Of a DNA stretch of 64,000 nucleotides, positions 60,813-64,000 are shown in pieces. The DNA lies in NCBI GenBank assembly GCA_964017145.1, contig OZ024842.1:744001-808000 (forward strand), in the 5' to 3' direction. Positions within the stretch are counted from its first letter, which is position 1. Each line of letters opens with the position of its first letter. A program made the translations under genes and the position numbers. Under the pieces are notes generated by a model. It worked only from the letters and a program-made list of their open reading frames with translations, was not told where the DNA came from and made no database searches. The stretch comes from Agrocybe praecox (taxonomy: Eukaryota > Basidiomycota > Agaricomycetes > Agaricales > Agrocybaceae).

Positions 60813-62210
60813 ATGCAACAACCACAACATGAGGGCCCTCTAAATTCACCCACCGAATCGTTAAAAGACACAAATGAACCATATAGCTATACCGACATAG
60901 TCATCGAGACGTCAATGGTTCAAGAAAAAGTTCACATGGAACCAGAACCTCGTATTGCTCACACCATGGTTGAAGACTCAATTGTGCGGCTCAATTCTCT
61001 CGACAATCTGCGCACTTTGGCAATCTTATATCTTGTTTTCCACAACTCAATCCTGGAAACGGTTGCCGATTCTGCATTGGACATCGAACAGAAATCCCCG
61101 ATACAATTTCTAATCCTATCGCTGATAATAGCGATCAATCGCAACTTCCTCGTCGGGCTGTTCTTTATGATATCTGGATTGTCCTCAGCTTACGCACTGA
61201 CAAGGCAGTCAAGATCCTCACTCCAATTTTTGACTAAGAAGGCGCGGCTCACAGTACTCTTCGTACTTGGTTGTTATGTCGTTTCGAGGGTGGTACGATA
61301 TATGTACGGACCGTGGCCAACGCAAGGGGGAGGAGGCACATCATTCTATGCTCTCGAGGACGGTAAATGCCTTCTGGTCCAAGGTCCCGCTTACTATTGT
61401 GGCCTTCTTCTCATTATGGACGTGATATATGTGGCCGTGATACGAATTAATTCGCGCTTCAGATTTACCTTGTTTTCCCACTTCTTTACTACCCAGACGC
61501 GATATTCAATAACGACCTCAATCTTCCTAATCGTTATACTCGAGATTTACACCGCTGCAAACACCACAGGCCTAATAGCTGCATATTTTCCGCAGATCAA
61601 GCCTTCCCTTGCGATGAATGTGGAACCCCATTTTCCTCTCCAATACGTCGTTGCCTATATCACCGGCGTTTATCTGCCTTCGACTTCCCATTTCATGAAG
61701 GCACATTTAGGGAACTCTACTCATTCCAATCTTTTCGTGACGCGCATCCTATTTTACTCCGGAACGATGTACTTCCTCGCCAAATCCTTCCCGTCCACAA
61801 TCCCACCATATATCAGCCCCAAGTCTCCGCCTAATCTTCAAATGAAGCCCTGGCTAATCCTGGAGCCGCTGCTATACTCTGGATGGGCCACAATTCTTTA
61901 CAGTTCTCTATCAGAGATATCAATTTTGCTTGCACTTACCCCGTGTCCCCCGTGGATGGAGAAAGATTGGGGCTGGGTTTCTAGGCTGGCCTATATTCAT
62001 ACCATTACACATATGTTCTTCATCATCGGGATCTCCGGACATACTGTTTGGATTGGTAACGTAATATTTAGGTGTTTAGTTGTATGGATAGGTTCTTTAG
62101 TTTGCGGTTTACTCCTCGTATTATCATTCCTCCTGCTTTGCAGACTGGGGAGCTGGTTGAGAGGTAGTTTTCAGCCGGACATCGATCCTTCTCTAGAAAA
62201 TAAAGCTTGA
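60813..62210 (+). CDS. acyltransferase-3-like integral membrane protein
   Basis: Likely O-acyltransferase of the acyltransferase-3 fold, which transfers acyl groups to carbohydrates or small molecules across a membrane; substrate unknown. A single exon of 465 residues from ATG 60813. The N-terminal 65 residues are hydrophilic. The family start LDNLRTLAILYLVFHNS is at about 67-83, with the usual basic and His residues. LVGLFFMISGLSSAYAL and FLTKKARLTVLFVLG follow, matching the helix 3-4 region with the R/K pair. About nine to ten hydrophobic helices extend to residue 450. No intron was needed, unusual for this window. 600 bp after the ligase gene. Confidence 0.75.
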   Translation: MQQPQHEGPLNSPTESLKDTNEPYSYTDIVIETSMVQEKVHMEPEPRIAHTMVEDSIVRLNSLDNLRTLAILYLVFHNSILETVADSALDIEQKSPIQFLILSLIIAINRNFLVGLFFMISGLSSAYALTRQSRSSLQFLTKKARLTVLFVLGCYVVSRVVRYMYGPWPTQGGGGTSFYALEDGKCLLVQGPAYYCGLLLIMDVIYVAVIRINSRFRFTLFSHFFTTQTRYSITTSIFLIVILEIYTAANTTGLIAAYFPQIKPSLAMNVEPHFPLQYVVAYITGVYLPSTSHFMKAHLGNSTHSNLFVTRILFYSGTMYFLAKSFPSTIPPYISPKSPPNLQMKPWLILEPLLYSGWATILYSSLSEISILLALTPCPPWMEKDWGWVSRLAYIHTITHMFFIIGISGHTVWIGNVIFRCLVVWIGSLVCGLLLVLSFLLLCRLGSWLRGSFQPDIDPSLENKA

Positions 62211-62383
62211 ATATTATTATTTTATAGAGATAGCGTACTCTTGTTAGCATCGTATTTCGTATACTCTTTAACACACGGAAATTGTACACTGAATTATTAT
62301 GGAGGCCAAACTTGAAATTCTTGAATCATGTGATGTAAAAATAGATATTTTTCCCAAGTGGAATGAAAAAGAGTAAAAATAAA

Positions 62384-62501
62384 AACCACAGCACCCAGGA
62401 TTCCCGCGTGGTCCCCCACCGTGGTACTAACTAGGCGGCACTCTGCTTAACTTCGCAGATCGGACGGGATGCGGTGCTTTCAGAGTCCTATGGCCGTGGA
62501 T
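62384..62501 (-). rRNA. 5S ribosomal RNA, copy 3
   Basis: 118 nt, identical to copy 1 where compared, with the same AGTTTCAGAT upstream and a T-run with adjacent AT-rich sequence downstream. Confidence 0.95.
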
Positions 62502-62627
62502 ATCTGAAACTATCGGATTTCGACCAGGTTACAAGTCTTGAAGCTTGGACAGTTCCTCATCTATATTTAAAGACAAAATAAGATGTTAAGAGAGTACTAT
62601 TAGTGTCAAAAAAAATACAGCCCATTA

Positions 62628-64000
62628 TCACGGGAATGACACCTTCCCGGCCTTTGCCGCAATCTTTGCCAAGAACAAGTTCGTCCCCCCTAAAATCACT
62701 AAGCGCCCATCTCCGGCAAACACCATATTAGCGACTGTGGCCCCCGTGAAGAATTTCCCAAGGAGTACACCTTGCGGAGACCATACATTGACGCCGTCTG
62801 AGCATCCGGCATACACATTGCCATTGGCATCGAGCTCTATGCCATCTGGAATACCTGCATCTACGTACGCGAATACACGCCTGTTTGAGAACGCTTGAGT
62901 GTTGACGTCGACATCGAACTGGTAGCTGTTTTTTATGGAAGAGGGATTGTTAGTTTATACCGAGTCATTTTCAAGTAGTGAGTGTGCGTACATGACAGCG
63001 GTTTTCGTTTGATCTATCCCTAGCGAAGTGGTAGTAGTTGAATTAGGAGTTGAAGTAGAAGCAATAAGAGCGCCAGTGTCTGATCTACAAGTTTGCATGT
63101 AGAATTTAGTAAAATGGTCCAAACATAATCTGTCGGCCCACAGTTGAAACGACGTACACATAGGCTGTTTTCCCATCCCGGGAAAAGGCGATTCCATTGC
63201 ATAGCTGGAAGTCTGTAGCGACGACCCGGACTGCACCCGTTTTTGTGTCGAGCCGATATACTTGGTTAGGAAGCTGCGGTGGTGGACGCGTCTGGAGGAG
63301 GGCTCCAAATCTAATCAAATTCGGATATACATACAATACAGTGAGCTCAGAAGAATCCTTTAAAATCATGAGAACTTATCACTCACTCAACGTCTGTAAA
63401 AAATATTGCTCCAGACACTGGATGAATCTTCACGTCATCGAGAGAGTTAAACTGGCGCCCAAAGAAATTGTCTAACAAGACAGTCACGTTATACGGCGGC
63501 TTAGGGTTCAACAGAACAACAGATGGGGGGAGTCGATCGAACCCAACCGTAACAAATACGAGCGATGACTGGGGGCCAAAAGGTCCAGCGCCGCCAGCGA
63601 CTTGTACGACAGTGTCGGGGGTGGGTATCTGAAAGGTTTATTGGTTAATACAGCAATATTGGCACATACTTTCTGTATCGAGAGAAAACGCTTACCGTCG
63701 TTGGCGGAACGTTTACAGTACCGTTCGTACCGTTAACGCTTCTCAGGGCGTGTTCGATGGCTGACATACTAATCTTGCCCAGCGAGTTTAAAGAAACGCT
63801 AGAAAAGAATACTTCGTCTGTTTGTGGTACATAAACTGGCGCTTCACGAAAAGCTGATGGATTTGTGTTATTGGTGGACACTATATTGAATGAAGGATTT
63901 GGGCCAAGAATGTCGAGAAATGCACGATCAAAGACTTGGAAAAATGGTGGTGTGGTGGAAGTTGGGTTGAATAGGTCCGTAAATGAGGAATTCCGGAAAT
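62628..64000 (-). CDS. SMP-30/gluconolactonase-like protein, 5' end outside window
   Basis: Six-bladed beta-propeller of the SMP-30/lactonase group, probably a Ca2+-dependent lactone or ester hydrolase. The reading runs off the right edge and is legible back from about 63995 (FFQVFDRAFLDILGPNPSF). Exon pieces include REAPVYVPQTDEVFFSSV, FNSLDDVKIHPVSGAIFFTD (Asn/Asp ligand region), NQVYRLDTKTGAVRVVATDF and NGIAFSRDGKTAYV, the family's hallmark active-site strand. The last exon carries YAGCSDGVNVWSPQG and ends at 62628. Introns near 63690-63635, 63395-63310, 63145-63080 and others; the joins around 63060-63130 are not fully resolved. The start and any signal peptide are not in the window. Confidence 0.8.

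Noticed and set aside
1..64000. CRISPR arrays, operons or prophage
   Set aside because: The genome is eukaryotic with spliced genes; no regularly spaced repeats or phage genes are seen.

Overview
The window looks like a chromosomal segment of a basidiomycete fungus, most probably an Agaricomycete. Genes are densely interrupted by introns of about 45-75 nt with GT(A/G)NGT donors, CTNAC/CTNAT branch sites and (C/T)AG acceptors. Several exons are very short (18, 21, 22, 25 and 34 nt). The families present are typical of that group: an F-box protein, STAND proteins with a NACHT domain, a HET-domain protein, a fungal GT2 glycosyltransferase, a NIPA magnesium transporter, an NKAP-like splicing protein and an Ariadne RBR ligase. 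The exon maps given here were joined by hand from splice signals and reading-frame continuity; they are readings, not transcript evidence.

Left part (1-26.6 kb). An F-box protein (1771-4089, -), an unrecognised spliced gene (about 6764-7262, -), a six-exon GT2 glycosyltransferase (9114-10958, -), a C2H2 zinc-finger protein (15286-16536, -), a secreted/single-pass membrane glycoprotein (17425-19456, -), a NIPA-type Mg2+ transporter (21938-24840, -) and an unknown small spliced gene (25665-26636, -). The genes are separated by unusually long stretches in which I see little.

Middle part (26.8-47.4 kb). This is an accessory, rearranged block centred on a duplicated NACHT gene. Copy 1 (29097-32643) has two in-frame stops; copy 2 (36008-39469) reads through eight exons to 1013 residues. 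An unknown partner gene (26885-27943, here 'gene A') lies upstream of copy 1. A shortened second copy (A', 42829-43492) lies downstream of copy 2. The homology of A/A' ends where the homology of the two NACHT units begins, so the second set looks like a circular permutation of the first. A decayed protein-kinase gene sits between the units. A HET-domain gene (45797-47392) lies beyond a housekeeping NKAP gene. NACHT and HET proteins are the classical parts of fungal non-self recognition and regulated cell death, so this block is the best candidate for a poorly described system.

Right part (47.7-64 kb). A compact housekeeping region: three dispersed 5S rRNA genes, a REX1-type RNA exonuclease next to one of them, a disordered nuclear protein, glyoxalase I, a MYND-finger gene with one in-frame stop, an Ariadne RBR ubiquitin ligase, an acyltransferase-3 membrane protein, and an SMP-30/gluconolactonase-like protein that runs off the right edge.
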